Origin: Anaeromonas frigoriresistens
GTDB taxonomy: Bacteria; Bacillota; Clostridia; Tissierellales; SIT17
Assembly: GCF_016820655.1 (NCBI RefSeq)
Contig: NZ_WSFT01000039.1
Span: 62,001 to 126,000 of the forward strand
Length of the DNA stretch: 64,000 nt
Direction: 5' to 3'
Both the position numbers and the translations under genes were made by a program. This document shows positions 1-8,123 of the stretch, one piece after another (positions within the stretch are counted from its first letter, which is position 1; the number at the start of each line of letters is the position of its first letter). A model generated the notes under the pieces. It had not been told where the DNA came from. It ran no database searches and was given only the letters and a program-made list of their open reading frames with translations.

Positions 1-2
1 GT

Positions 3-446
3 AGATCCTCTTGTTCCCTAGAGGAGGAAATAGAATACTATATAAAAGATTTTGATGAGTACGTATTTGATACATGGGAGGATTTTATAAAAGTAGAAAA
101 AGGTGCATACATGAAATGGTCCCCCCTCAAAGAGGTATCTTCAAGAGATCTTATGAAGAAGGAAGACGGTAAACAGAAATTTAGAGCCAGTGGAAATACA
201 GCAAGAAGAGCTATTTTATCTATGTCCAAAAATCCAACAAAGGAAATCTGGGACAATCTATCAAATAACATCCTTTTATTACAAAGTACTTTACCAGAGT
301 CTTGGTTAAATATAAGAAATACATTAAGTAATGAATTTAGACAAGAGACCAATGCAAAAGTTAAAAAAATTGATAATACAACTCATATGCTTCATTGGGA
401 TAAGCCAGAAATAATAGTAAAAGAGATAATTAATTGGTTTAAATAA
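3..446 (+). CDS. Alpha/beta hydrolase, C-terminal part (5' end outside window)
   Basis: The reading frame is open from base 3 and ends at TAA 446, so the start lies upstream of the window; an internal ATG at 111 is not needed. The visible part resembles the C-terminal half of alpha/beta-fold hydrolases: a beta-strand that would carry the acid (LLLQSTLPESW), then NTTHMLHWDKPEIIVKEI, where the first histidine is the likely catalytic one and the HWDKPE stretch is the usual ending of lipase/peptidase-like members. The nucleophile serine and oxyanion region are not in the window, so substrate cannot be guessed. Confidence 0.6.
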   Translation, partial: RSSCSLEEEIEYYIKDFDEYVFDTWEDFIKVEKGAYMKWSPLKEVSSRDLMKKEDGKQKFRASGNTARRAILSMSKNPTKEIWDNLSNNILLLQSTLPESWLNIRNTLSNEFRQETNAKVKKIDNTTHMLHWDKPEIIVKEIINWFK

Positions 447-588
447 AAATAGGTGTAATTCTTTATCTTGAATATACTGAATATTAAGAATTAATCATAT
501 TTTTATAATTTAAATCATTTAATAATATTAATTTTTATTTTCTTTAGAACATAATGATATAAAAAGAAAATTATTCAAGGAGGACTTT

Positions 589-996
589 ATGGAAGATTTA
601 AATTATTTCAGTACATTATGTTTTGCCTGGGCATTTGTAGGAATTGGAAGTAGAATTTTGATGATTCGTTACGGGAAGAAATGGATAGACTGGGAATTGG
701 ATAAAGCTTACGCAAAAGAAAAGCCTAAATGGATCTATATTGTAAGTGTTATAAGTTTAATAATTGTAGGATATACCTGGTATCAAGTGTTTAATATGGA
801 CATTAAATATAGCTGGATAATAGCAATATTAGTTTCTTTAACCTTAATAAAGATATTTAATTTAATTTTTAATTACGATAAATTTAGAGAATTTGTAGAT
901 TCTACCTTAAACAATAAGAGAAAGTTCAAGCAATTGAATATAAGTGTATTTATTTTTTCAATTATATTTATCTTAATGGGAATATTCCTTTATTAA
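589..996 (+). CDS. Small integral membrane protein, unknown function
   Basis: 135 residues with a strong AAGGAGGA site about 7 bases before the ATG. Four hydrophobic stretches (roughly residues 8-24, 48-66, 76-94 and 115-134) are separated by short basic loops such as RYGKKW and NNKRKFK, which suggests a four-pass protein. No catalytic or binding motif is recognisable. It sits alone between a hydrolase fragment and an MBL-fold gene. Confidence 0.6.
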   Translation: MEDLNYFSTLCFAWAFVGIGSRILMIRYGKKWIDWELDKAYAKEKPKWIYIVSVISLIIVGYTWYQVFNMDIKYSWIIAILVSLTLIKIFNLIFNYDKFREFVDSTLNNKRKFKQLNISVFIFSIIFILMGIFLY

Positions 997-1054
997 TATT
1001 TTCAATTATATCTGTTTATATATTAATTAAAAGTAAAAAACAGGGGGAAATAAT

Positions 1055-2020
1055 ATGAACGCAAAAGAAGTGAATTTTAAATCTGAGTATTTTAATATTA
1101 TAGAAATAGCAGAAGGAGTATATGCTGTACTAGAAAAAGGAATAGGGAAAACTGGTAGTAATGCAGGAATAATAGACTTAGGTAAGCATACAGTAATATT
1201 TGATACTTTCTTAAATATGGATGCAGCCAAAGACCTTAAAAAAGCTAGTATAGAATTAACAGGCAAGGAGCCTTCTTATATCATCAATAGCCATAGTCAT
1301 GGTGATCACATAGTTGGAAATCAACTATTTAAAGACAAAGGAATCTTGATGAGTTCGCCACAAGTAAGAGATGAATTAATTAAATTTAAAAATGAACTAA
1401 AAGCAGAAAAAAGCATGTATATAGATAGAGTTAAGGAACTTGAAGAAGCTCTAATCAAAGAGAAAGACGAAGGGGCAATTATGAATTTAAAAAATGAATT
1501 ATTTTTCCTAAGCAACTTTTCAAGACCGGAATTAGATATTTGGATACCAGAGATAACATTTGAAGATGAAATTATATTATATGGAACAAAGAGAAATTTA
1601 CAATTAAAGACATTCGATATAGGTCATTCTAAAGGAGATGCAATAGCATATATCCCAGAAGAAAAAATATATTTTATGGGAGATTTATTATTTGCGAAAA
1701 GTCACCCTTGGTTAGGCCATGGAAATCCTGAAGAGTTTCTTACTATTCTTAGAGATATATCCAAAAAGGATATTAAATACTTTGTACCGGGGCATGGACC
1801 TCTCGCTACAATAGAAGATGTATATTTGGAAATAAAATATATAGAAGAACTTTTAGAGTTAGTAGAAAAAAATAATTATTCAGAAGAAAAACAATACTCA
1901 TTGGATGAAATTTCTCCTGAGTTTAGAGAGTGGAGAACCTTATCCTTTAATTGGAATATACAATTTCTTATAGAAAGAAATAAGGAAGCTAACAATAAGT
2001 CAAAATGTATAGACTTCTAA
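1055..2020 (+). CDS. MBL-fold metallo-hydrolase
   Basis: 321 residues; the start has an AGGGGG site 8 bases upstream. The metallo-beta-lactamase fold is shown by H80-S-H82-G-D84-H85, H191 in DIGHSKGD, D210 in FMGDLLF and H247 in PGHGP, which supply a complete dinuclear metal site. There is no signal peptide, so it is probably cytoplasmic. An insertion of charged helical sequence (about residues 105-150) separates the first metal motif from the later ones. This arrangement resembles the group annotated as MBL-fold hydrolases near SoxH/cyclase-like proteins, but the substrate is unknown. Confidence 0.85.
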   Translation: MNAKEVNFKSEYFNIIEIAEGVYAVLEKGIGKTGSNAGIIDLGKHTVIFDTFLNMDAAKDLKKASIELTGKEPSYIINSHSHGDHIVGNQLFKDKGILMSSPQVRDELIKFKNELKAEKSMYIDRVKELEEALIKEKDEGAIMNLKNELFFLSNFSRPELDIWIPEITFEDEIILYGTKRNLQLKTFDIGHSKGDAIAYIPEEKIYFMGDLLFAKSHPWLGHGNPEEFLTILRDISKKDIKYFVPGHGPLATIEDVYLEIKYIEELLELVEKNNYSEEKQYSLDEISPEFREWRTLSFNWNIQFLIERNKEANNKSKCIDF

Positions 2021-2021
2021 T

Positions 2022-2087
2022 TTTCAGCAAGATAAAACTATTAGTATGATAGAAGAAGCTATAAATTGGTTAGATATGTATTTATAA
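2022..2087 (+). pseudogene. C-terminal remnant of an alpha/beta hydrolase-like gene
   Basis: An open frame with no start encodes QDKTISMIEEAINWLDMYL and then TAA, directly before the next gene. This is the kind of amphipathic last helix that ends alpha/beta hydrolases; the first gene of the window ends similarly in EIINWFK. The rest of the gene is absent. The identification rests on a short stretch and is an inference. Confidence 0.3.
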
Positions 2088-2099
2088 GGGGTGATAAAT

Positions 2100-2477
2100 A
2101 TGAATGTTAAATATGTCATTAATGGAGAACTCAATGCTGAAGAAATAATTGAAGTATTTAAAAGTGTAGGATGGAATAAAAATAAAGATATAATTGTACC
2201 AGCTTTTAAAAATTCTTATTATATAATGGCTTATTATGAAGATGAATTACTAGGATTTTCTAGAGCAATTTCTGACAATTACTATTATACAGGAATATAT
2301 GATGTGGTAGTTAAACCAGAGTATCAAGGAAGGGGTATAGCCAAAAGGATGGTTGAATCATTAGTAGAAGAGTTTAAAGGAACTTACTTTTTCCTCACAT
2401 ATACAGAAGGGAAAAGAGCCTTTTATGAAAAATGTGGATTTGAAGATAATTCAAATGCTATGTGGATACCTTTATAA
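2100..2477 (+). CDS. GNAT family N-acetyltransferase
   Basis: About 125 residues. The start chosen is ATG 2100 because AAGGGGTGA lies 6-7 bases upstream; an in-frame GTG at 2091 overlaps that site. The acetyl-CoA binding signature of the GNAT fold is clear: VVKPEYQGRGIAKRMVESLV (R/Q-x-x-G-x-G/A), followed by EKCGFEDN near the C-terminus. The domain spans the whole protein. Such single-domain GNATs acetylate small molecules or protein N-termini; the acceptor cannot be predicted. Confidence 0.85.
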   Translation: MNVKYVINGELNAEEIIEVFKSVGWNKNKDIIVPAFKNSYYIMAYYEDELLGFSRAISDNYYYTGIYDVVVKPEYQGRGIAKRMVESLVEEFKGTYFFLTYTEGKRAFYEKCGFEDNSNAMWIPL

Positions 2478-2527
2478 AAACCTTTTAGCAGAGAATATCT
2501 TAAAAAGTATAGGAGAGAGAGGATAAA

Positions 2528-3442
2528 GTGAAAACAATTTTATTCAAAGGGATTTTAAATGGATTTGACCTAATAGGAAGAAAATTTTATTACAATAATG
2601 ATTTACCTAAAGATGTATATAGTGTAAGAAATAGAGAATACTCTTTTAAGAGTAAATATAATAAATTAGATATCCATTTTCCAGAAGGTAATACAGAGAA
2701 ACTACCTATAATGATATATATTCATGGTGGAGGATGGACTATAGGGAATAAGGGGAACTATACAAAATTATGCCAAACTATTGCAAATGAAGGGTTTTTA
2801 GTTTTTAATATAAATTATAGATTAGGACCTAAAAATCAACATCCAAGTCAAGTTATAGATGTAATTGATGCAATCAAATGGGTTAAAGAGAATTATACAG
2901 ATTATAATGGAGATATCAATCAGATTTTTTTAGGTGGGGATTCAGGAGGAGCTCATCTATCAAGTTTGGTATCATGTATTCTAACTAATGAAAATTTAAG
3001 AAAGAGTTATAACATAGAAACGCCTATAGTAAAAGAACAGCTCCTTGGTCTAATACTATATTATGGTGCATATAATTTTGATACATTAATAGATACTGGG
3101 TTTCCCGCTATCAAAATTATGGTTAAAAGCTATATAGGTACAAAGAAACCAGAAGAGTCTCAGTATATAGATCAAATATCGCCTATAGATCATATTACAA
3201 AAGACTTTCCGCCAGTATTTATAACAGCAGGTAAAGTAGATTGGCTTTATAGTCAGACCGCTGAAATGATAGAGGAACTTGATAGAAAAGGAATACAATA
3301 TAGTAAATTAATATTTGATAAAACCACAAAAGAAGCACAACATGCATTTATTAATTTCTATAAAAGAGATTGTACCAAAGAAGCTTATAATGCCACAATA
3401 GAATTTTTGAAAGAAAACATTAAACATTCGGTAAAGATTTAA
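2528..3442 (+). CDS. Alpha/beta hydrolase, HSL-type carboxylesterase
   Basis: 304 residues from GTG 2528, preceded by AGGAGAGAGG. The protein shows the hormone-sensitive-lipase family plan: HGGGW oxyanion motif at 66-70, nucleophile S139 in GGDSGGAH, acid D238 in AGKVDWL and H272 in EAQHAF. It should hydrolyse short-chain carboxylic esters in the cytoplasm; no signal peptide is seen. It is the last gene before a strong terminator and follows the GNAT gene by 50 bases, so the two may be co-transcribed. Confidence 0.85.
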   Translation: MKTILFKGILNGFDLIGRKFYYNNDLPKDVYSVRNREYSFKSKYNKLDIHFPEGNTEKLPIMIYIHGGGWTIGNKGNYTKLCQTIANEGFLVFNINYRLGPKNQHPSQVIDVIDAIKWVKENYTDYNGDINQIFLGGDSGGAHLSSLVSCILTNENLRKSYNIETPIVKEQLLGLILYYGAYNFDTLIDTGFPAIKIMVKSYIGTKKPEESQYIDQISPIDHITKDFPPVFITAGKVDWLYSQTAEMIEELDRKGIQYSKLIFDKTTKEAQHAFINFYKRDCTKEAYNATIEFLKENIKHSVKI

Positions 3443-3449
3443 TATGTAT

Positions 3450-3486
3450 CCCCGACTATATTATTTAGTAGTCGGGGAATTGTTTT
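3450..3486 (+). terminator. Intrinsic terminator
   Basis: A perfect 9-bp stem, CCCCGACTA (3450-3458) with TAGTCGGGG (3469-3477), is followed by AATTGTTTT. It closes the esterase transcription unit. Confidence 0.85.
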
Positions 3487-3584
3487 GGAAATAAAAAAAT
3501 TGTACAAGTTCTATAGAATAGTAATTTTATGACAAGCTTCTAAATATATATTATATATGTGACTACAAAAGGAGATGTATATTT

Positions 3585-4013
3585 ATGAAGTATAGTTATA
3601 AGAAATATTTGTTTATTGTATTTAGTTTCACTTTATATTTTATATTAAGATTTCAAGTATCCTATTATATTACAAGTTTAATCCAACAAGAAAATTTCAC
3701 CCATATCCTTTATTTCCCCTGGTCTTATTATTTGTATCATATTATATTTAATGCTTCATTTGGGATGTTAATAGGTTTAGAATATATCTTAAATGAGAGA
3801 AAAAAGAGAGGGGAATGGATGCTGGATTTAGGGAGGATAGGATTTTTAACATTGCCTATATTTCTACTATCCTTAGTGGAATTTATATACTTTAAATATA
3901 CTAATATTTATTTAATAAAAACAATAATAGAACATTTCAATATAAGTATTACTTTGTTACAAATACTATTTGGTTTTACTTTAATTAAAAGTTTTTATAA
4001 AAAAGTTTGTTAG
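3585..4013 (+). CDS. Integral membrane protein, unknown function
   Basis: 142 residues, very rich in aromatic and aliphatic residues, with an AAAGGAGATG site before ATG 3585. Four membrane segments are likely (about 8-27, 46-63, 80-98 and 115-135); the middle loop LNERKKRGEW is basic and probably cytoplasmic. No family was recognised. It has its own terminators on both sides and so is probably monocistronic. Confidence 0.55.
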   Translation: MKYSYKKYLFIVFSFTLYFILRFQVSYYITSLIQQENFTHILYFPWSYYLYHIIFNASFGMLIGLEYILNERKKRGEWMLDLGRIGFLTLPIFLLSLVEFIYFKYTNIYLIKTIIEHFNISITLLQILFGFTLIKSFYKKVC

Positions 4014-4021
4014 ATAAAATT

Positions 4022-4069
4022 AAAAACAAGAAAAGGATTAAGAATATTCTTAATCCTTTTCTTGTTTTT
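4022..4069. terminator. Bidirectional intrinsic terminator (24-bp palindrome)
   Basis: A perfect palindrome of 48 bases centred on AAGAATATTCTT, with A-rich and T-rich flanks on the two sides, lies 8 bases after the stop of the upstream membrane-protein gene. Confidence 0.85.
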
Positions 4070-4133
4070 AAAAGGTTTTTAAACAAAATAGCTAGAATAT
4101 AGAAATAAGTAATAGTCAAAGGGGTTGATCAAA

Positions 4134-4268
4134 ATGAGAAAAATTATAAAAACTAATAATATAACTCTACATAAATTTAATAGTTATGATATATCAGATA
4201 TTTTTATTAGGCAAGCAGAATATATGAAGCAGAATCAATTGAGGAGGTCATGTGTTGATAAAAGTTAA
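4134..4268 (+). CDS. Short ORF upstream of and overlapping a GNAT gene (possible gene remnant)
   Basis: ATG 4134 has an AAAGGGG site 8 bases upstream and opens a 44-codon frame that runs into the start region of the next gene and overlaps it by 17 bases. The first 35 residues look like the beginning of a normal soluble protein (MRKIIKTNNITLHKF...), but the tail LRRSCVDKS is simply the next gene's ribosome binding site read in this frame. I think it is more likely a truncated gene or a coupled leader ORF than a functional protein. Confidence 0.35.
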   Translation: MRKIIKTNNITLHKFNSYDISDIFIRQAEYMKQNQLRRSCVDKS

Positions 4269-5064
4269 TCCAAATAAAGCTATATTTAATATTTTTGAAA
4301 ATAAACTGGAAGTTAAATATGTGTTTCAATCTATGATTGAGGGAAACACACCATGTGAAGTATATATAGATGATGAAGTAAATCCATCCATAATGGTGAT
4401 ATGGGATACTAAAAATACTTTCTACTTTGGAGAAAATAATGCTACGGCAGATGAAAAGAAAAAAGCTATTGAGTTTATTAGAAAAGAGATCATATATAAG
4501 GATGATAAGAAAAAGTTAGAAATTGGCAAGCTATATTACTCATCTCCTGTATGGAAGGATTTTTTGATTGAACTATTTAATAATAACGAACCTAGAGTAT
4601 TTCAAAGGCATTTATATAAACATAGTGGTAAATTAAATACTAATATCATCTTAGATCCTTCTGTAAAAATAATAGAAATAACTAAAGATATTCTTAATAA
4701 TGATTCCCTAGAAAATATATCAGAGTTAATAGATGAAATAAGAGGCATGTGGGGAACTAAAGAGGCATTTCTAAATGAAGGTTTTGGTTATTGTACTATA
4801 GTAAATGATAATACCATTGCCGGATGGTGCACAGCAGAATATATGAGTGAGAGTAGTTGTGGATGTGGAGTGGAGACTATTGAAGAATACCAAAGAAAAG
4901 GGTATGCAACTATTATGGCAACAAAAATGGCTGGAAGAGCTAATGAATTAAGTTTAGATCTTTATTGGGATAGTTGGAGCTGGAATGAAGGTTCAGTTAA
5001 AACAGCTGAGAAATCTAACTATAATCATATAACTGATTATGAAGTGTTATTTGTAGAGTTATAA
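4252..5064 (+). CDS. GNAT family acetyltransferase (zwittermicin-resistance-like GNAT)
   Basis: About 270 residues. The start is ambiguous: GTG 4252 is only 4 bases after AGGAGG, while TTG 4255 has a better 7-base gap; both give nearly the same protein. The C-terminal 120 residues hold the acetyltransferase fold with ETIEEYQRKGYATIMATKMA (acetyl-CoA loop) and WDSWSWNEGSVKTAEKSNY. The long N-terminal domain and overall length match the GNAT group that includes the zwittermicin A resistance protein family; that link is from family resemblance, and resistance to that antibiotic is not implied. Confidence 0.7.
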   Translation: MLIKVNPNKAIFNIFENKLEVKYVFQSMIEGNTPCEVYIDDEVNPSIMVIWDTKNTFYFGENNATADEKKKAIEFIRKEIIYKDDKKKLEIGKLYYSSPVWKDFLIELFNNNEPRVFQRHLYKHSGKLNTNIILDPSVKIIEITKDILNNDSLENISELIDEIRGMWGTKEAFLNEGFGYCTIVNDNTIAGWCTAEYMSESSCGCGVETIEEYQRKGYATIMATKMAGRANELSLDLYWDSWSWNEGSVKTAEKSNYNHITDYEVLFVEL

Positions 5065-5084
5065 AAATTTAAGAGGTGATTAAT

Positions 5085-5486
5085 ATGTATTTTCCTTCAA
5101 AAAGAGATTTATGGTTAGGTGTAGCGATTTTTGGAATTATAGGATTTACCACTCTATTTATATTGGTGGATTTAGGAATAACTATGGTTAGTATTATTAT
5201 GATATTATCATTTTTATTTGCTGCTTGGCTTTGGTTTGGTACAGGGTATTACATTGAAGATGAAATGATAAGAATTAAGTGTGGCCCATTTAGATCAAAA
5301 GTAAATATTAAAGACATAGAATTAATAAAGAAAACAAATAATCCTATATCGTCTCCAGCATTATCTTTAGATAGAATAGAACTAAAAAGTGCTAATAGAC
5401 TTTTAGCTATAATCTCACCAAAGGATAAAATGAAATTTGCAGAGGTTTTAAAGGAGAAAAATCCAAATATCAGTATAGAATTATAG
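5085..5486 (+). CDS. Membrane-anchored bacterial PH-domain protein (bPH_4 / SunI-like)
   Basis: 133 residues from ATG 5085, the start that fits the AGAGGTGA site; an in-frame GTG at 5076 overlaps the site. Two adjacent membrane segments (about 9-27 and 31-50) are followed by a small beta-rich domain with YYIEDEMIRIKCGPF, ALSLDRIELKS and SPKDKMKFAEVL. This is the layout of the bPH_4 family, to which the sublancin immunity protein SunI belongs. It lies just upstream of a lantibiotic-type ABC resistance locus, which makes an envelope-protection role plausible but unproven. Confidence 0.6.
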   Translation: MYFPSKRDLWLGVAIFGIIGFTTLFILVDLGITMVSIIMILSFLFAAWLWFGTGYYIEDEMIRIKCGPFRSKVNIKDIELIKKTNNPISSPALSLDRIELKSANRLLAIISPKDKMKFAEVLKEKNPNISIEL

Positions 5487-5521
5487 TTTTAAAGGTGAGA
5501 TTCTAGTATAAAGCTTAAATT

Positions 5522-5571
5522 TTTATAAAAGAATCCCCAGAGAGAATTCTCTCTGGGGATTCTTTTATAAA
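5522..5571. terminator. Intrinsic terminator (25-bp palindrome)
   Basis: A perfect palindrome centred on GAATTC, with GAATCCCCAGAGA on the left and its complement plus TCTTTTAT on the right. It isolates the resistance locus that follows from upstream transcription. Confidence 0.85.
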
Positions 5572-5578
5572 TTTAAAT

Positions 5579-5618
5579 CTTAAGGATAACTTAAGGTTAT
5601 CTGAAAGCCTGCTTAAGG
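5579..5618 (+). promoter_or_regulatory. Three CTTAAGG repeats, probable response-regulator operator
   Basis: CTTAAGG occurs at 5579-5585, 5590-5596 and 5612-5618, that is at distances of 11 and 22 bases, so all three copies face the same side of the helix. The third copy lies where the -35 box of a promoter with -10 TATATT (5634-5639) would be. OmpR-type regulators bind phased repeats in this position, so the regulator encoded downstream (8124-8852) is the obvious candidate. Binding itself is inferred. Confidence 0.55.
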
Positions 5619-5663
5619 TGGGAAACTTATACTTATATTAAGAAATCTAAGGAGGTAATTATT

Positions 5664-6590
5664 TTGAAGAAATACTTAATTGAAACTGATAATCTTACTA
5701 AGAAATTTGATGGATTTGCAGCAGTAAATAGCATTAACTTAAAGATTCCCCAAGGAGGAATATATGGCTTTTTAGGACCTAATGGAGCTGGTAAATCCAC
5801 AACTATCCGTATGCTTTTAGGTCTAATAAGTCCTACGGAAGGAAAAGCAAAATTATTTGATAAATCTATAGATAAAGATAGATTAGATATATTAAAAAAA
5901 GTAGGATCAATGGTAGAGAATCCTTCATATTATGCACACTTAACAGCTTATGAAAATTTAAATATAATTCGAGAAATCTTAAATGTAGAGAAATCTGAAA
6001 TTGAAAGAGTACTAAATATTGTAGGATTACTAGAAGTTAAGGATAAAAAAGTAAAGAAGTTTTCAATGGGAATGAAGCAACGACTAGGTATTGCACAGGC
6101 ATTAATAGGAAATCCTGAATTACTAATTTTAGATGAACCTACCAATGGATTGGATCCAGCAGGTATAAGAGAAATTAGAGCTTTAATTAAAGGCTTGCCT
6201 GAAAAATTAGGAATAACTGTAGTGGTGTCAAGTCATATACTAAGTGAAATAGAATTGATGGCCACAGATGTAGGTATAATCAATAAGGGGAATTTAATCT
6301 TTCAAGGAAGTCTAGAGGAGTTACAAAAAAGAAGTTTAGCACAAATTAAGATAGGAGCTGAGCCTAAAAAGGAAGCAATAGACCATTTACTAAAAAGAGG
6401 ATATCAAGTAGAAGAAAGAGATAAATACATTTATATAAAAGAATTTTCTAGTCCATCTATATTAACTAAAGAACTAGTGATAAATAACTTTGAGGTCTAT
6501 CATATTAGTGAAGATAAAAGCAACTTAGAAGATATATTCCTTGATATAACTAGGAAGGAGAATCAAGATGAAATTACCAATATTAATTAA
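5664..6590 (+). CDS. ABC transporter ATP-binding protein, lantibiotic/bacitracin resistance type (CprA/BcrA-like)
   Basis: 308 residues from TTG 5664 behind a strong AAGGAGGT. The nucleotide-binding domain fills the first 220 residues: Walker A GPNGAGKST (38-46), signature FSMGMKQR (133-140) and Walker B LLILDEPTNGLD (153-164). The C-terminal 80 residues are the extension typical of drug and peptide resistance ATPases. It is the first gene of a five-gene set with two permeases, a response regulator and a kinase, the same content and order as the cprABC-cprRK peptide-resistance locus of C. difficile. It should power removal of cationic antimicrobial peptides at the membrane. Confidence 0.85.
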   Translation: MKKYLIETDNLTKKFDGFAAVNSINLKIPQGGIYGFLGPNGAGKSTTIRMLLGLISPTEGKAKLFDKSIDKDRLDILKKVGSMVENPSYYAHLTAYENLNIIREILNVEKSEIERVLNIVGLLEVKDKKVKKFSMGMKQRLGIAQALIGNPELLILDEPTNGLDPAGIREIRALIKGLPEKLGITVVVSSHILSEIELMATDVGIINKGNLIFQGSLEELQKRSLAQIKIGAEPKKEAIDHLLKRGYQVEERDKYIYIKEFSSPSILTKELVINNFEVYHISEDKSNLEDIFLDITRKENQDEITNIN

Positions 6591-7320
6591 GACTGAATTA
6601 AGTAAACAGCGACGAGGGTTTATATGGCTTATGATATTAGGTATACCTTTAGGTACTACTATGGCAATGTTTTTGGATATGTATATAAGATATCATGATT
6701 ATTTATATGTAAAGGGGCAGGAACTAGGATTTACTTCCTGGGATATTTTACTTAGAGAAAACCATCGAGTATTAGGATGGGGGATATTCCTACCACTTTT
6801 TATAGCTGTTATTGCTACTATAATTCATTATACAGAATTTGAAGAAGATAATTGGAAGAAGCTCTTGACATTACCAGTAAGGAGATGGGAAGTCTATATA
6901 TCAAAGCTTATAACAATAGTTATTTTTAGTTTTATTATGATAGCATTAAATTCTTTAGGATTAGTTTTAGTTGGAAAAGTAATTGGATTTCCTGAAGCAA
7001 TTAATTATAGATTATACGGAGAATATATTTTATATCAATATGTTGCCATATTAGGAGTAGTAGCCCTTCATAACTTTTTAAGTTCCCATACTAAAAATGT
7101 TATTATACCAGTTGTTATTGGTTTTTTAGGAATAATAGTAGCTCCTGGGGTACTAAGTAAAAACCCTGATCTAGCAAAGTTAATTCCCTATACTTATACT
7201 TATTATATCAATAATTTGAATGTTGGTAATTCCTCAATAGCTTTATATGGTGGAATTATTTCTATGATACTTATATCTGTAGTAGGAATTTTATCCTTTA
7301 ATAAAAAAGATATATTATAA
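6568..7320 (+). CDS. ABC-2 type permease of lantibiotic-resistance transporter (CprB/LanE-like)
   Basis: 250 residues; the ATG lies inside the end of the ATPase gene (23-base overlap) with its own AAGGAG site, so translation is coupled. Six hydrophobic segments are visible, and the first loop carries NWKKLLTLPVRRWEVYISK, a motif shared with the second permease (NGWKQLLSLPIRREDVYISK) and with LanE/MutE-type subunits. It should form half of the membrane channel. Confidence 0.8.
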   Translation: MKLPILIKTELSKQRRGFIWLMILGIPLGTTMAMFLDMYIRYHDYLYVKGQELGFTSWDILLRENHRVLGWGIFLPLFIAVIATIIHYTEFEEDNWKKLLTLPVRRWEVYISKLITIVIFSFIMIALNSLGLVLVGKVIGFPEAINYRLYGEYILYQYVAILGVVALHNFLSSHTKNVIIPVVIGFLGIIVAPGVLSKNPDLAKLIPYTYTYYINNLNVGNSSIALYGGIISMILISVVGILSFNKKDIL

Positions 7321-7331
7321 GGAGGATTATA

Positions 7332-8069
7332 ATGTTTAATAATTTAAAGATAGAATTTATGAAAATTAAAAGATCAAATATATTTCTAGTAGCTACATTT
7401 TTTCCTATTTTAGCAGTAATACAAGGATTTAGCTTTGCTAAAAATATTAAAGGACAGGAGGAAATTGATTTATGGGGTGCTCTCTTCTCTGGTAGTACAT
7501 TAATGTATGGGATGCTTATATTACCAATATTTATCACAATAATTTTTGCTATCATAACTAGAATCGAACATAGTAATAATGGGTGGAAGCAATTATTATC
7601 TCTACCCATAAGGAGAGAAGATGTATATATATCGAAATTAATATTAGGATGTATAGCGGTACTATATAATTTAGTAGTATTTTTGATCGGTATATTGATA
7701 TCAGGAATAATACTAGGGGGAAAAGGTTCCATCCCTTTAGATATTATAGTTCTGAGACCTCTATTAGCATTTATATCTTCACTACCTATAATAGCAATAC
7801 AATTTTATATTAGTTTTAAATTTAAGAATGTAGGAGTTCCTTTAGGGGTAGGAGCGATTTTTACCTTGCCAACTATATTGATTGCAAATTCAACTAAATA
7901 TTGGATTTTTTATCCTTGGACTTATCCTGTACTTACTATGATGCCAAACTTCGTCACATCAGCAGAACAAACTTTAAGATATGGAATAATGTATGGTGTT
8001 AGCATCTTGAGTTTTATTTCAATTATAGGTGTAGGACTTTATAAGTTTAGGAGCAAGGATATAATATAA
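7332..8069 (+). CDS. ABC-2 type permease of lantibiotic-resistance transporter (CprC/LanG-like)
   Basis: 245 residues, 11 bases after the first permease, with AAGGAGG before the ATG. It is a paralogue of the preceding permease: the same six-segment layout and the same WKQLLSLPIRREDVYISK loop. Together with the ATPase it completes a three-component transporter of the LanFEG/CprABC class. Confidence 0.8.
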   Translation: MFNNLKIEFMKIKRSNIFLVATFFPILAVIQGFSFAKNIKGQEEIDLWGALFSGSTLMYGMLILPIFITIIFAIITRIEHSNNGWKQLLSLPIRREDVYISKLILGCIAVLYNLVVFLIGILISGIILGGKGSIPLDIIVLRPLLAFISSLPIIAIQFYISFKFKNVGVPLGVGAIFTLPTILIANSTKYWIFYPWTYPVLTMMPNFVTSAEQTLRYGIMYGVSILSFISIIGVGLYKFRSKDII

Positions 8070-8123
8070 TATGTAATGGTAAATTGTAGTATAATTAAAG
8101 AAACTTAATTAGAAGGTGATTAT

